DNA of 64,000 nt from Enterobacter sp. CC120223-11 (GCF_900215375.1 NZ_OBEF01000019.1:1-64000); one strand, 5' to 3'. Positions 23,847-35,759 are shown, counted from the first letter of the stretch. Program-made: numbers and translations. Notes: a model not told the origin generated them from the letters alone.

Positions 23847-24059
23847 TTATTTCGCGCCCGGGATGCTGAAACGCTTGTTGAAGCGGTCAACACGGCCACC
23901 GGTAGCAACGTCACGCTGCTTGCCAGTGTAGAACGGGTGGCATTTGCCGCACACGTCCAGGTTCAGATCGTGGCCAACGGTAGAACGGATGACCATTACG
24001 TTACCGCAAGAGCAGTTTGCAGTAACTTCTGCGTAATTTGGGTGAATACCTTTTTTCAT
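23847..24059 (-). CDS. rpmE: 50S ribosomal protein L31 RpmE
   Basis: L31 bridges the large and small ribosomal subunits. The 70-residue product is the zinc-binding C+ form, with cysteines 16, 18, 37 and 40 (NCSCGN and [13 protein letters not shown]). Zinc limitation often replaces this form with a cysteine-less paralogue, not seen here. The ATG at 24059 ([11 protein letters not shown]) is the family start; an upstream in-frame extension is ignored. Confidence 0.97.
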   Translation of the reverse strand: MKKGIHPNYAEVTANCSCGNVMVIRSTVGHDLNLDVCGKCHPFYTGKQRDVATGGRVDRFNKRFSIPGAK

Positions 24060-24218
24060 GGGAAACCTCAGTGAAGGCCGCGTCGCTCTTCCAGCCCTAA
24101 CGCCAGACACCACGCGAAGTTAATAGTATAGTTGCTTTGATACCGCATTAATGCGCATCAAAGGCGGCGAATCATACAGAATTTAACCAGGGGTTGCAAT
24201 CTGATCCGCGCTCCCTGA

Positions 24219-26465
<2,247 letters not shown>

Positions 26466-26615
26466 CCCCTTGTGCTGCGAGGCAGATCGAAAAATTACGC
26501 TTCCGTCACAATTTTCATGAAATTTGTGTAACTCCCTCGTGTGACTCTCTGATACAAAAGAGAGAGTTGTCAGAGACAGCGGACGTCTCTGCCCCCGGCC
26601 CCGAGGAGAACCCAG

Positions 26616-27644
26616 GTGAAGTCCAATAAAGAGGTTATTGCAGCAACCATGAAGGATGTTGCAGAGAAAGCGAATGTCTCAACCGCAACGGTTTCCCGGG
26701 CGTTGATGAACCCCGATAAAGTCTCGCAGTCCACGCGCAACAAAGTAGAAAAGGCCGCACTGGAAGTGGGCTATTTTCCTCAGGCGCTGGGCCGCAACTC
26801 AAAGCGTAACGAGTCGAAAACCATTCTGGTGATTGTGCCGGACATCTGCGATCCCTTCTTTAGCGAAATCATCCGCGGCATTGAAGTCACCGCTGCTGAA
26901 CAAGGCTATCTGGTGCTGATTGGCGACTGCGCTCATCAGAATCAGCAGGAAAAAACCTTCATCGATCTCATTATCACCAAACAAATCGACGGGATGCTGC
27001 TGCTGGGCTCACGCCTGCCGTTTGATGCCAGCATCGAGGAACAGCGCAACCTGCCGCCGATGGTGATGGCCAATGAGTTTGCGCCTGAGCTTGAGCTGCC
27101 AACGGTTCACATTGATAACCTGACCGCCGCCTTTAACGCCGTCAATTTCCTGCATGAGCTGGGTCATCAGCGCATCGGCTGCATCGCCGGGCCGGAAGAG
27201 ATGCCGCTGTGTCACTATCGTTTACAGGGTTACGTTCAGGCACTCCGCCGCAGCGGGCTGGCCGTCGACCCGCATTACATCGCTCGCGGAAACTTTACCT
27301 ACGAGGCCGGTGCTAACGCCCTCGAGCAGCTGCTGGCCCTGCCGGAGCCGCCAACCGCCGTGTTCTGTCACAGCGATATCATGGCGCTCGGCGCGCTATC
27401 TCTGGCGAAACGCCGTGGGCTGAAGGTGCCGGACGATCTGTCGATTATCGGCTTCGATAACATTTCTCTGTCTGAGTTCTGCGATCCGCCGCTCACCACG
27501 GTTTCTCAGCCGCGTTTTGCTATTGGCCGCGAGGCCATGCTGCTGTTGCTCGATCAGATCAGCGGTCAGAATGTCAGCAGCGGTTCCCGCCTGCTGGACT
27601 GCGAACTCATTGTTCGCGGTAGTACCACAAAAAATAAGCCTTAA
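26616..27644 (+). CDS. cytR: LacI-family nucleoside-uptake regulator CytR
   Basis: CytR represses deo, udp, nup and other nucleoside genes together with CRP and is released by cytidine. The 342-residue product has the LacI helix-turn-helix TMKDVAEKANVSTATVSRAL (about 11-30), then a periplasmic-binding-protein-like effector domain. It starts at GTG (26616) after a GGAGAACCC ribosome site; E. coli cytR also uses GTG. It lies between priA and ftsN as in E. coli. Confidence 0.95.
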   Translation: MKSNKEVIAATMKDVAEKANVSTATVSRALMNPDKVSQSTRNKVEKAALEVGYFPQALGRNSKRNESKTILVIVPDICDPFFSEIIRGIEVTAAEQGYLVLIGDCAHQNQQEKTFIDLIITKQIDGMLLLGSRLPFDASIEEQRNLPPMVMANEFAPELELPTVHIDNLTAAFNAVNFLHELGHQRIGCIAGPEEMPLCHYRLQGYVQALRRSGLAVDPHYIARGNFTYEAGANALEQLLALPEPPTAVFCHSDIMALGALSLAKRRGLKVPDDLSIIGFDNISLSEFCDPPLTTVSQPRFAIGREAMLLLLDQISGQNVSSGSRLLDCELIVRGSTTKNKP

Positions 27645-27737
27645 ACTAAACGGCTTTCGGACTTGCGGTTCTGGTCAAAGCCCCGCCGCTTAAGTAACAT
27701 GGCGGGCTGACGAACGATTAAATACAGCGAAACGACA

Positions 27738-28742
27738 GTGGCACAACGAGATTATGTCAGCCGCAGCAAACCTGCTGCTTCGCGGCGAAAAAAGAGTCCA
27801 TCTGGGAACTTACGGAAAAAGCAAAGTAGCCTTCCTGCTGTCTCACCAGCCATGGTCGCTATTGCTGCGGCTGTGCTGGTTGCCTTTATCGGTGGCCTGT
27901 ACTTCATCACCCATCACAAAAAAGAAGAAGCTGAAGCCCTTCAGGGCCGTCAGGCGACGGGCAACGGCCTGCCGCCGAAGCCGGAAGAGCGCTGGCGCTA
28001 CATCAAAGAATTGGAAAGCCGCCAGCCAGGCGTGCGTGCGCCAACGGAGCCTTCTGCGGGCGGTGAAGTAAAAAATGCCGAGCAGCTGACCGACGAACAG
28101 CGCCAGCTGCTGGCCCAGATGCAGGCCGATATGCGTCAACAGCCCACTCAGCTGACCGAAGTGCCGTGGAACGAGCAAACCCCAGCCCAGCGCCAGCAAA
28201 CGCTGCAGCGCCAACGCCTCCAGCAGCAGGCACAGCAGCAGCAAACCCAACAGCAGTGGTCACAGACTCAGCCAGTGCAGGCTCCGCGCACGCAGACTCG
28301 CGCGGCAGAACAGCCGTATCAGGCTCCGCGCACGGTTCAGAGCCAGCCTGCGCAGCAGCCACGCCAGACTCAGCCGAAGCAAACAGCACAGCAGCCGTAT
28401 CAGGATCTGCTGCAAACGCCAACGCACACCACGGCGAGCCAGCCTAAAACACAGCAGGCTGCTCCAGTGACGCGTGAACCTGAGCCTGCAAAACAAACGG
28501 CCGAGAAGAAAGACGATCGCCGCTGGATGATCCAGTGCGGTTCGTTCAAAGGGGCCGATCAGGCCGAAACCGTTCGCGCCCAGCTGGCATTCGAAGGGTT
28601 CGACTCTCGCATCACCACCAACAACGGCTGGAACCGCGTGGTCATTGGCCCACTGAAAGGTAAGGAAAATGCCGACGGCACGATCTCCCGCCTGAAGGTC
28701 GCCGGACACGCAAACTGCATTCGTCTCGCCGCCGGGGGTTGA
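27738..28742 (+). CDS. ftsN: Cell division protein FtsN
   Basis: FtsN triggers septal peptidoglycan synthesis by FtsWI. The 334-residue bitopic protein has a cytoplasmic tail (residues 1-35) and one membrane helix (about 38-58, AMVAIAAAVLVAFIGGLYFI). A short helical stretch and a long glutamine/proline-rich periplasmic linker (about 125-250) follow, then a C-terminal SPOR domain (about 258-334, RRWMIQCGSF...) that binds denuded glycan. It starts at GTG (27738). The linker is low complexity with QQQQTQQQ runs, so its length probably varies between strains. Confidence 0.95.
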   Translation: MAQRDYVSRSKPAASRRKKSPSGNLRKKQSSLPAVSPAMVAIAAAVLVAFIGGLYFITHHKKEEAEALQGRQATGNGLPPKPEERWRYIKELESRQPGVRAPTEPSAGGEVKNAEQLTDEQRQLLAQMQADMRQQPTQLTEVPWNEQTPAQRQQTLQRQRLQQQAQQQQTQQQWSQTQPVQAPRTQTRAAEQPYQAPRTVQSQPAQQPRQTQPKQTAQQPYQDLLQTPTHTTASQPKTQQAAPVTREPEPAKQTAEKKDDRRWMIQCGSFKGADQAETVRAQLAFEGFDSRITTNNGWNRVVIGPLKGKENADGTISRLKVAGHANCIRLAAGG

Positions 28743-28766
28743 AACCCCCAAAATCCCCCCCACTTA
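28739..28766 (+). promoter_or_regulatory. Heat-shock (sigma-32) promoter of hslVU
   Basis: TTGAAA (28739-28744, overlapping the ftsN stop) and CCCCCACTTA (about 28757-28766) match the sigma-32 -35 and -10 elements (CTTGAAA and CCCCATNT). Position and sequence resemble the known E. coli hslVU promoter. Confidence 0.65.
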
Positions 28767-28778
28767 TAAATACATTCT

Positions 28779-28799
28779 GCCCCGTACGACGTGCGGGGC
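28779..28799 (+). other. 5'UTR stem-loop of the hslVU mRNA
   Basis: GCCCCGTACGACGTGCGGGGC forms a compact hairpin just after the predicted transcription start. The E. coli hslVU mRNA carries a similar 5' stem-loop thought to protect the message. The match is positional and structural. Confidence 0.6.
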
Positions 28800-28832
28800 C
28801 TGTATTGTGCTTTACACCCAGGGGGTCCTCTC

Positions 28833-29363
28833 GTGACAACAATAGTTAGTGTTCGCCGTAACGGTCATGTCGTTATCGCCGGTGATGGCCAGGCTACGCT
28901 TGGTAACACCGTCATGAAAGGCAACGTGAAGAAAGTTCGCCGTTTATACAACGACAAAGTGATCGCCGGTTTTGCAGGCGGCACTGCGGATGCCTTCACG
29001 CTGTTTGAACTGTTCGAACGTAAGCTGGAAATGCATCAGGGCCATCTGGTGAAAGCGGCGGTGGAACTTGCCAAAGACTGGCGAACCGACCGCATGCTGC
29101 GCAAGCTCGAGGCGCTGCTGGCCGTTGCTGATGAAACAGCATCGCTCATCATTACCGGCAACGGCGACGTTGTTCAGCCAGAAAACGATTTGATTGCCAT
29201 TGGCTCTGGCGGCCCGTATGCCCAGGCCGCAGCCCGTGCGCTGCTGGAAAATACCGAGCTCAGCGCTCGTGACATTGCGGAAAAAGCGTTGGGGATTGCG
29301 GGCGATATCTGCATCTACACCAACCATTTCCACACTATCGAAGAATTACCTTCTAAAGCGTAA
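28833..29363 (+). CDS. hslV: ATP-dependent protease peptidase subunit HslV (ClpQ)
   Basis: HslV forms the double-hexamer peptidase core of the HslUV protease, which degrades SulA and heat-damaged proteins. The 176-residue product is a proteasome-like Ntn hydrolase with catalytic Thr just after the initiator ([11 protein letters not shown]). It starts at GTG (28833), placed 14 codons inside a longer open frame so that the catalytic Thr becomes N-terminal. It is followed by hslU after 9 nt under a sigma-32 promoter. Confidence 0.97.
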   Translation: MTTIVSVRRNGHVVIAGDGQATLGNTVMKGNVKKVRRLYNDKVIAGFAGGTADAFTLFELFERKLEMHQGHLVKAAVELAKDWRTDRMLRKLEALLAVADETASLIITGNGDVVQPENDLIAIGSGGPYAQAAARALLENTELSARDIAEKALGIAGDICIYTNHFHTIEELPSKA

Positions 29364-29372
29364 GGATCTCCC

Positions 29373-30707
29373 ATGTCTGAAATGACCCCACGCGAAATTG
29401 TCAGCGAACTCGACAAACACATTATTGGCCAGGACGCCGCCAAGCGTTCCGTGGCTATCGCCCTGCGTAACCGCTGGCGCCGCATGCAGCTCGACGAAGA
29501 GCTGCGCCATGAAGTGACCCCGAAAAACATTCTGATGATTGGCCCGACCGGCGTCGGTAAAACCGAAATCGCCCGTCGTCTGGCAAAACTCGCCAACGCG
29601 CCGTTCATCAAAGTTGAAGCGACTAAGTTCACCGAAGTGGGCTATGTTGGTAAAGAAGTGGACTCTATCATCCGCGATCTGACCGATGCTGCCGTCAAAA
29701 TGGTGCGCATGCAGTCCATCGACAAAAACCGCTATCGCGCAGAAGAGATGGCGGAAGAACGCATTCTCGACGTGCTGATCCCACCCGCCAAAAACAACTG
29801 GGGTCAGTCTGAGCAGCCGCAGGAACCTTCCGCTGCGCGCCAGGCGTTCCGCAAAAAACTGCGTGAAGGCCAGCTTGACGATAAAGAAATCGAAATCGAT
29901 CTCGCCGCCGCACCGATGAACGTCGAAATCATGACCCCGCCGGGCATGGAAGAGATGACCAGCCAGCTGCAGTCAATGTTCCAGAACCTGGGCGGCCAGA
30001 AGCAGAAGCCGCGCAAGGTGAAAATCAAAGACGCCATGAAGCTGCTGATTGAAGAAGAAGCGGCGAAGTTGGTGAACCCGGAAGAGCTGAAGCAGGCGGC
30101 AATTGATGCCGTTGAACAGCACGGCATCGTGTTCATCGATGAAATCGATAAAATCTGTAAGCGCGGCGGCAACTCCTCCGGACCGGATGTCTCCCGCGAA
30201 GGCGTTCAGCGCGACCTGCTGCCGCTGGTTGAAGGCTGCACCGTCTCCACCAAGCACGGCATGGTCAAAACCGACCACATCCTGTTTATCGCCTCTGGCG
30301 CTTTCCAGGTGGCAAGCCCGTCCGATCTGATCCCGGAGCTGCAGGGTCGTCTGCCGATTCGCGTTGAGCTGAAAGCGCTGACCACCCACGATTTCGAGCG
30401 CATCCTGACCGAGCCAAATGCGTCCGTAACCGTGCAGTACAAAGCGCTGATGGGCACCGAAGGGGTGAACATCGAGTTCACCGAAGACGGCATTAAACGC
30501 ATTGCCGAAGCGGCCTGGCAGGTCAACGAAACCACCGAGAATATCGGTGCCCGCCGCCTGCACACCGTACTGGAACGCCTGATGGAAGACATTTCCTACG
30601 ACGCCAGCGAGCGTCAGGGCGAATCCTTCACCATTGATGCAGAATATGTGAGCAAACATCTGGATGCGTTAGTGGCAGATGAAGATCTGAGCCGTTTTAT
30701 CCTATAA
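29373..30707 (+). CDS. hslU: ATP-dependent protease ATPase subunit HslU (ClpY)
   Basis: HslU is the AAA+ unfoldase ring that feeds HslV. The 444-residue product has Walker [10 protein letters not shown] (about 57-65), the pore loop GYVG (near 91), an inserted I domain (about 110-240) and Walker B VFIDEID (near 252). A sensor-2 region and the C-terminal tail DLSRFIL, which docks into HslV, close the protein. It is one residue longer than E. coli HslU. Confidence 0.97.
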   Translation: MSEMTPREIVSELDKHIIGQDAAKRSVAIALRNRWRRMQLDEELRHEVTPKNILMIGPTGVGKTEIARRLAKLANAPFIKVEATKFTEVGYVGKEVDSIIRDLTDAAVKMVRMQSIDKNRYRAEEMAEERILDVLIPPAKNNWGQSEQPQEPSAARQAFRKKLREGQLDDKEIEIDLAAAPMNVEIMTPPGMEEMTSQLQSMFQNLGGQKQKPRKVKIKDAMKLLIEEEAAKLVNPEELKQAAIDAVEQHGIVFIDEIDKICKRGGNSSGPDVSREGVQRDLLPLVEGCTVSTKHGMVKTDHILFIASGAFQVASPSDLIPELQGRLPIRVELKALTTHDFERILTEPNASVTVQYKALMGTEGVNIEFTEDGIKRIAEAAWQVNETTENIGARRLHTVLERLMEDISYDASERQGESFTIDAEYVSKHLDALVADEDLSRFIL

Positions 30708-30736
30708 TCGCGGTAACTGCATTTTCATCACTGTTG

Positions 30737-30760
30737 ATGGGGGCTCTGGCCCCCATTTTT
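30737..30760 (+). terminator. hslVU terminator
   Basis: ATGGGGGC-TCTG-GCCCCCAT is followed by TTTTT, between hslU and menA. Confidence 0.85.
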
Positions 30761-30773
30761 ATTGGCCGGAATA

Positions 30774-31700
30774 ATGACTGAACAATCTCTGAGTCGTACC
30801 CAGGCATGGCTGGAAAGCCTGCGCCCGAAAACATTACCGCTGGCGTTTGCCGCCATTGTCGTCGGCACGACGCTTGCCTGGTGGCAGGGCCATTTCAATT
30901 CACTGGTCGCGCTGCTGGCGCTGATCACCGCCGGGCTGCTGCAAATTCTGTCGAACCTGGCAAATGACTATGGCGATGCGGTGAAGGGCAGCGATAAGCC
31001 AGACCGTATTGGGCCGCTGCGCGGCATGCAGAAAGGGGTGATCACCAAAGAGCAGATGAAGCGGGCGCTGATTATCACCGTGGCGCTGATTTGCCTTTCG
31101 GGTATTGCGCTGCTGGTCGCTTCGTACCAGACGATGCAGGATTTCATCGGTTTCCTGGTGCTCGGAGGGGTGTCGATCATTGCCGCCATCACCTATACCG
31201 TCGGCACGCGCCCCTACGGCTACATCGGGCTCGGCGATATTTCCGTCCTGATGTTCTTTGGCTGGCTCAGCGTGATGGGCAGCTGGTACCTCCAGGCTCA
31301 TACGCTTGAGATTGTCACCTTCCTGCCGGCCACCGCCTGCGGACTGCTGGCCACTGCCGTACTGAACATCAACAACCTGCGCGATATCAACAGCGACAGT
31401 GAGAACGGAAAAAACACGCTTGCCGTGCGCCTGGGGCCAGTGAACGCTCGCCGCTATCACACTGTGCTGCTGCTGGGCGCGCCGCTGTGCCTGGCGCTGT
31501 TTAACCTGCTGGCGCTGCACAGCCTGTGGGGCTGGCTGTTTATTCTCGCCCTGCCGCTGTTGGTCAAACAGGCTCGCTTTGTGCTGAGCCATCACGACCC
31601 GGTGGATATGCGTCCGATGCTGGAACGCACAGTTAAAGCCGCATTACTGACTAACCTGCTGTTTGTTTTGGGAATAATCCTGAGCCGTTCGTTCGCTTAA
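30774..31700 (+). CDS. menA: 1,4-dihydroxy-2-naphthoate octaprenyltransferase MenA
   Basis: MenA attaches the octaprenyl chain to dihydroxynaphthoate to make demethylmenaquinone in the inner membrane. The 308-residue UbiA-family product has about eight or nine hydrophobic helices. The first Asp-rich motif NLANDYGDAVKGSD lies near residues 61-74 and the second NINNLRDINSDSENGK near 198-213. The ATG at 30774 (MTEQSLSRTQ) is chosen to match E. coli. It lies downstream of the hslVU terminator. Confidence 0.96.
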   Translation: MTEQSLSRTQAWLESLRPKTLPLAFAAIVVGTTLAWWQGHFNSLVALLALITAGLLQILSNLANDYGDAVKGSDKPDRIGPLRGMQKGVITKEQMKRALIITVALICLSGIALLVASYQTMQDFIGFLVLGGVSIIAAITYTVGTRPYGYIGLGDISVLMFFGWLSVMGSWYLQAHTLEIVTFLPATACGLLATAVLNINNLRDINSDSENGKNTLAVRLGPVNARRYHTVLLLGAPLCLALFNLLALHSLWGWLFILALPLLVKQARFVLSHHDPVDMRPMLERTVKAALLTNLLFVLGIILSRSFA

Positions 31701-31730
31701 CTGACAAATATCAATTAACAATTGATGATT

Positions 31731-31760
31731 TTGCCAACAATGCGATTCGCGCGATATACT
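31731..31760 (+). promoter_or_regulatory. Probable rraA promoter
   Basis: TTGCCA (31731-31736) and TATACT (31755-31760) are separated by 18 bp, 32 bp before the rraA ATG. Motif only. Confidence 0.5.
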
Positions 31761-31792
31761 GAAAACACTCACAGCTTCTGAACGTTAAGCCT

Positions 31793-32278
31793 ATGAAATA
31801 CGATACATCCGAGCTTTGCGACATCTACCAGGAAGATGTCAATGTCGTTGAACCGCTGTTCTCCAACTTTGGGGGACGGTCGTCGTTTGGTGGACAAATC
31901 ATCACGGTGAAGTGTTTCGAGGATAACGGGCTTCTGTACGATATGCTCGAACAGAACGGCCGTGGCCGCATCTTGTTGGTGGACGGTGGCGGCTCAGTGC
32001 GTCGGGCACTGGTTGATGCCGACCTCGCGCGTCTGGCCGTGCAAAACGAGTGGGAAGGCATGGTGGTTTACGGTGCCGTCCGTCAGGTCGATGACCTGGA
32101 GGAGCTGGACATCGGCATTCAGGCGATGGCCGCCATTCCAGTGGGTGCCGCAGGAGAAGGCGTTGGTGAAAGCGACGTGCGCGTGAACTTCGGCGGCGTG
32201 ACCTTCTTCTCGGGCGACCATCTCTATGCCGACAACACCGGCATCATCCTGTCGGAAGACGCACTCGATATTGAGTAA
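31793..32278 (+). CDS. rraA: Ribonuclease E activity regulator RraA
   Basis: RraA binds the C-terminal scaffold of RNase E and inhibits RNA decay. The 161-residue product is very close to E. coli RraA, with conserved [16 protein letters not shown] and [15 protein letters not shown]. It folds like a demethylmenaquinone methyltransferase relative without that activity. It follows menA as in E. coli, but zapB is not its neighbour here. Confidence 0.97.
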   Translation: MKYDTSELCDIYQEDVNVVEPLFSNFGGRSSFGGQIITVKCFEDNGLLYDMLEQNGRGRILLVDGGGSVRRALVDADLARLAVQNEWEGMVVYGAVRQVDDLEELDIGIQAMAAIPVGAAGEGVGESDVRVNFGGVTFFSGDHLYADNTGIILSEDALDIE

Positions 32279-32291
32279 ACGCTTCTTCTGT

Positions 32292-32322
32292 AAAAAGGCC
32301 TTCTCAGCGAGAAGGCCTTTTT
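32292..32322. terminator. rraA terminator (bidirectional)
   Basis: AAAAAGGCCTTCTC-AGC-GAGAAGGCCTTTTT lies between the convergent rraA and the DUF1993 gene. Confidence 0.9.
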
Positions 32323-32324
32323 GT

Positions 32325-32828
32325 TTACTGAATCTTACCTAAAAAATCGCGCTTGCCGAGCGGCACACCCGCCTGACGTAGAATGCCGTAGGCCGTGGTG
32401 GTATGGAAAAAGAAGTTCGGCAGGGCGAACTGCCAGACGTAGCTGCGGGCGGTGAAATGCAGCTGATGCTCGCGGGCCTGAACCAGGATCGCACGCTCGT
32501 CGTCCCCTGCCAGCTGCTCGTCGCTGACGCTTTTCATATAGGCCACGGTCGCAGCAATGCGTGCCTGAAGCTCTGCAAACGTCGCTTCGTCATCTTCCAT
32601 CACCGGCGCGTCGACATCCGCCAGGCGCGCTACCGCACGCTTAGCCATGTCGCAGGCAACCTGAACCTGACGCTTCAGCGGGAACATATCCTCCGCAAGC
32701 TTCGCTTCCAGCAGCGTGGCTTCCTGAACGCCCTGCTCTTTTGCCCAGGCCGCACTCTTTGCCAGAACGGCATCCAGGCTCACCAGCCCGTGAATAAACT
32801 GCGCTTTCGTTTCGCTATACAGTGACAT
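32325..32828 (-). CDS. DUF1993 family protein
   Basis: This 167-residue soluble protein has no known function. The sequence (MSLYSETKAQFIHGL..., HHFTAR-like motif LHFTARSYVWQFALPNFFFHTTTAYGILRQAGVPLGKRDF) fits the DUF1993 family, whose members look like helical bundles. The ATG at 32828 is chosen because the longer upstream frame runs through an intergenic region. It is not the neighbour of rraA in E. coli K-12 (zapB is) and lies between rraA and pfkA, where a block of E. coli genes is missing. Family assignment is from memory of the C-terminal motif. Confidence 0.8.
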   Translation of the reverse strand: MSLYSETKAQFIHGLVSLDAVLAKSAAWAKEQGVQEATLLEAKLAEDMFPLKRQVQVACDMAKRAVARLADVDAPVMEDDEATFAELQARIAATVAYMKSVSDEQLAGDDERAILVQAREHQLHFTARSYVWQFALPNFFFHTTTAYGILRQAGVPLGKRDFLGKIQ

Positions 32829-32926
32829 TTTCAGCTTCCTTAAAAGTGATAAACCCGTCGAGAATAAACTCAGGGCATAACGAAGAGTAGCGCGAAATGT
32901 GCGCCAAAGCGTCGGGCCTGAGATAT

Positions 32927-32958
32927 AAAAAAATCCGTAGCCCCGAAGGGTTACGGAT
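32927..32958 (-). terminator. pfkA terminator
   Basis: On the minus strand ATCCGTAaCCC-TTCG-GGGcTACGGAT is followed by seven T residues, 29 nt after the pfkA stop. Confidence 0.9.
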
Positions 32959-32986
32959 TCTGACAAAGCACGTTTGCGGATGGCGA

Positions 32987-33949
32987 TCAGTACAGCTTTT
33001 TCGCGCAGTCCAGCAGATCGTCTTTGAACGGACGCTTCATGTTTTCAATGGCGTCGATGATGTCGTGGTGAACCAGTTTTTCGTTCTGGATACCCACGCA
33101 GCGACCGCCGAAGCCTTCCAGCAGCACTTCAATCGCATAGGCGCCCATGCGGGAAGCGAGGATACGGTCGTAAGGCACCGGAGAACCGCCGCGCTGGATG
33201 TGGCCCAGGACGGTCGCGCGGGTTTCACGCTTGGTTTCGGTTTCGATGAACTTCGCCAGCTCGTCCACGTCGCACATGTGCTCAGTGATAGCCACGATGG
33301 CGTGTTTCTTGCCCTTCGCGATACCGGCTTTGATCTCTGCAACCAGATCGTCACGGTTAAATTCAACTTCCGGCACCACCACAAACTCACAGCCGCCCGC
33401 GATGGCTGCCGCCAGGGTCAGGTCGCCGCAGTAACGGCCCATCACTTCAACGATGGAGATACGCTGGTGAGAAGAGGAGGTGTCACGCAGGCGGTCGATG
33501 GCTTCCACGACGGTACCCAGCGCGGTGAAGTAACCGATAGTGTAGTCAGTGCCTTTGATATCGTTGTCGATGGTGCCCGGCAGGCCCACGCACGGGAAGC
33601 CCATTTCAGTCAGGCGTTTTGCACCCATGTAGGAGCCGTCACCGCCGATAACAACCAGCGCATCCAGGCCGCGTTTTTTCATGTTCTCGATAGCCACGGC
33701 ACGGATGTGCTCTTCGCGGAATTCCGGGAAACGCGCAGACCCCAGGAAGGTGCCGCCGCGGTTAATCATATCGGACACGCTGTAACGGTCGAGCTGAACC
33801 ATGCGGTCTTCGTACAGACCCAGGTAGCCATCATAAATACCCATTACTTCCAGACCTTCCGTCAGCGCGGCACGTACCACGCCACGGATGGCTGCGTTCA
33901 TGCCCGGCGCATCACCGCCGCTTGTCAACACACCGATTTTCTTAATCAT
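32987..33949 (-). CDS. pfkA: 6-phosphofructokinase I PfkA
   Basis: PfkA phosphorylates fructose-6-phosphate with ATP, the main control point of glycolysis, activated by ADP and inhibited by PEP. The 320-residue product equals E. coli PfkA in length. ATP-site motifs are [13 protein letters not shown] (about 7-19) and [11 protein letters not shown] (near 100-110). The catalytic Asp lies in [10 protein letters not shown] (near 125-134). In E. coli sbp lies next to it; here the DUF1993 gene does. Confidence 0.97.
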   Translation of the reverse strand: MIKKIGVLTSGGDAPGMNAAIRGVVRAALTEGLEVMGIYDGYLGLYEDRMVQLDRYSVSDMINRGGTFLGSARFPEFREEHIRAVAIENMKKRGLDALVVIGGDGSYMGAKRLTEMGFPCVGLPGTIDNDIKGTDYTIGYFTALGTVVEAIDRLRDTSSSHQRISIVEVMGRYCGDLTLAAAIAGGCEFVVVPEVEFNRDDLVAEIKAGIAKGKKHAIVAITEHMCDVDELAKFIETETKRETRATVLGHIQRGGSPVPYDRILASRMGAYAIEVLLEGFGGRCVGIQNEKLVHHDIIDAIENMKRPFKDDLLDCAKKLY

Positions 33950-34126
33950 GACTACCTCTGAACTTAGGAATGCTAAAAATTATTCTGTTGCCCGAAGCGC
34001 CCCCACATCACGGGAGAGATCGACTCTATGAGTGATAGTATATCAGGCGCTTCGTGCTGAATTGATTCAGGTCAGACCAAATGGCGGTAATTTGGGCAAA
34101 TAATGCCGATCTGTCCCACATTTTTA

Positions 34127-35038
34127 CTACGAATTGCGAAAGTCCAAAAAGCCCTGTCGTCCCAAAGGAACCACCGAGCACGGATCCTGATGAATGATGA
34201 CATCCGAACCCGGAAAACGAAGCAAAATAGCCTGCTCCACCTGCTCAGCCACTAAATGCGCCTGAACCAAGGGTAGATTGTCTTCCATTTCTAAATGAAT
34301 CTGAATAAAGCGGGTCGGCCCTGACTGCCGCGTTCGAAGGTCATGCGCACCGCTGACGCCCGGCCAGGCGCTCACGATGTTAATAATTTCTTGTCGTTCC
34401 TCATCGGGCAGCGCTCTGTCGAGCAGCGACTGAACGGCTTCGTACCCCATGCGTAACGCACTATATAAAATATAGATGCCAATCCCCAATGCAAACAACG
34501 CATCTGCGCGATGCCAGCCGTACCAGGCGAGCGCCAGCGCCACCAGAATGGCTCCGTTCATCATAACATCAGACTGATAATGAAGCATATCCGCACGCAC
34601 CGCCTGGCTTTGGGTCTTACGCACCACCCAGCGCTGGAAGGTCACCAGTATCAGAGTGCTGATGAGCGCAATTACCGTGACGATCATGCCGACGCCTGGC
34701 TCATGCATGGGCTCAGGCTTAATCAAACTCTGAATGCCGGTTAAAAACAGGAACAGAGCGGAGCCCGAAATAAACATGCTTTGGGCAAGTGCCGCCAGCG
34801 ATTCCGCTTTGCCGTGCCCGAACGTATGTTCTTCATCGGCAGGTTGCAGAGAATAGCGCACCACCAGCAGGTTGGTCAGCGAGGCGGCAATATCCACCAG
34901 CGAATCCACCAGTGCGGCCAGAATACTGACAGAACCGGTGTACCACCACGCGAAAATCTTGATCAAAAGTAACGCAGACGCCATCACCGTTGCCGCAATC
35001 GCCGCCCGGCTGACCAGTCGGCCATAGGTTTGATTCAT
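34127..35038 (-). CDS. fieF: Cation diffusion facilitator FieF (YiiP)
   Basis: FieF exports Zn2+ and Fe2+ from the cytoplasm in exchange for protons. The 303-residue protein has six membrane helices (within about 12-208) and a C-terminal cytoplasmic dimer domain. Transport-site residues are visible in [10 protein letters not shown] (Asp45, Asp49) and HYQSD (His153, Asp157). The C-terminal tail ([13 protein letters not shown]) differs from E. coli. The ATG at 35038 (MNQTYGRL) is chosen over an upstream alternative. It lies between pfkA and cpxP as in E. coli. Confidence 0.95.
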   Translation of the reverse strand: MNQTYGRLVSRAAIAATVMASALLLIKIFAWWYTGSVSILAALVDSLVDIAASLTNLLVVRYSLQPADEEHTFGHGKAESLAALAQSMFISGSALFLFLTGIQSLIKPEPMHEPGVGMIVTVIALISTLILVTFQRWVVRKTQSQAVRADMLHYQSDVMMNGAILVALALAWYGWHRADALFALGIGIYILYSALRMGYEAVQSLLDRALPDEERQEIINIVSAWPGVSGAHDLRTRQSGPTRFIQIHLEMEDNLPLVQAHLVAEQVEQAILLRFPGSDVIIHQDPCSVVPLGRQGFLDFRNS

Positions 35039-35109
35039 AAACACTCCCACTCTTATCTGCGGGTAGTATAGCGGAATGTGTCAGAAGTCAGTGGCTGGAA
35101 AAAAGGGCA

Positions 35110-35167
35110 AAAAAAACCCCCTCATCATGAGGGGGAAGACAGGGATGGTGTCTATGGCAAGGAAAAC
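35110..35167 (-). ncRNA. cpxQ: CpxQ small RNA from the cpxP 3'UTR
   Basis: CpxQ is cut by RNase E from the cpxP mRNA 3' end and, with Hfq, represses inner-membrane protein mRNAs during envelope stress. The minus strand carries the conserved seed region TTTTCCTTGCCATAGACACC. A terminator follows (CCCCCTCATGATGAGGGGG plus seven T, 35110-35135). As I recall E. coli CpxQ, the body is the same and only the terminator loop differs. Its 5' end is set by that comparison and lies just before the cpxP stop. Confidence 0.85.
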
Positions 35168-35175
35168 AGGGTTTG

Positions 35176-35679
35176 TTACTGGTTACTACGGGTATTGCTA
35201 CTACTAAACAGCATTGAAGCTGAGCCTTGCTGCATCCGTGCAACCTCACGCAGCTGATCCATACGCTGCTGGTGTCTCTCATTCAAAACCGCTTGCTGCT
35301 CCGGCGTTAACAGGCGATACATCTGGTTGCGAACCCGGGCCATTTCGACCTGGCGAGCAACCTGCTCCTGCGCCATCTTTTCTGCCTGAGCGTGCACGGC
35401 GGTTTCATCAAATTTTTCTGCGGTGACAAGCTTATGCATTGTCTCCATTTCGCTAACATTAACAGGAGGCTGTTGCCGCCTCGCCTGTTGCATAAGATCC
35501 CGCAACTGTTGGCGCTGATATTCGGTTAAACTTATGCCGTCAAACATATGGCTCTGGTGACTGCTCTGCGTCGCCCCGTCACCCGGGGTCCAGTTAACGC
35601 TGTTAACGACTTCAGCAGCCTGGCTATTCGCACTAAGCGCCAGCGTTGAGGCCATGACGGCAGCGATAACATTGCGCAT
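35176..35679 (-). CDS. cpxP: Periplasmic Cpx adaptor/inhibitor CpxP
   Basis: CpxP is a periplasmic chaperone-like dimer that holds CpxA inactive and brings misfolded pilins to DegP. The 167-residue product has a signal peptide ([21 protein letters not shown]). It also has two LTxxQ motifs typical of the Spy/CpxP family (SLTEYQRQQ and LLTPEQQA). The ATG at 35679 is used; a TTG one codon upstream is in frame. It is divergent from cpxRA with a perfect CpxR box between them. Confidence 0.95.
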   Translation of the reverse strand: MRNVIAAVMASTLALSANSQAAEVVNSVNWTPGDGATQSSHQSHMFDGISLTEYQRQQLRDLMQQARRQQPPVNVSEMETMHKLVTAEKFDETAVHAQAEKMAQEQVARQVEMARVRNQMYRLLTPEQQAVLNERHQQRMDQLREVARMQQGSASMLFSSSNTRSNQ

Positions 35680-35759
35680 CAATTGCTCCCAGGTACTTTT
35701 GTTTCGCGATTCAACGAGAGACAGTCTACGATTCAGGCTGCAAACATGCGTCAGGGGGT

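Noticed and set aside
32325-32828. DUF1993 gene as a horizontally acquired insertion
   Set aside because: Base and codon use look like the neighbours, no mobile gene or flanking repeat is seen, and the family is found widely in enterics.
32897-33961. A 354-codon plus-strand open frame
   Set aside because: Antisense to pfkA and includes the pfkA terminator; no domain seen.
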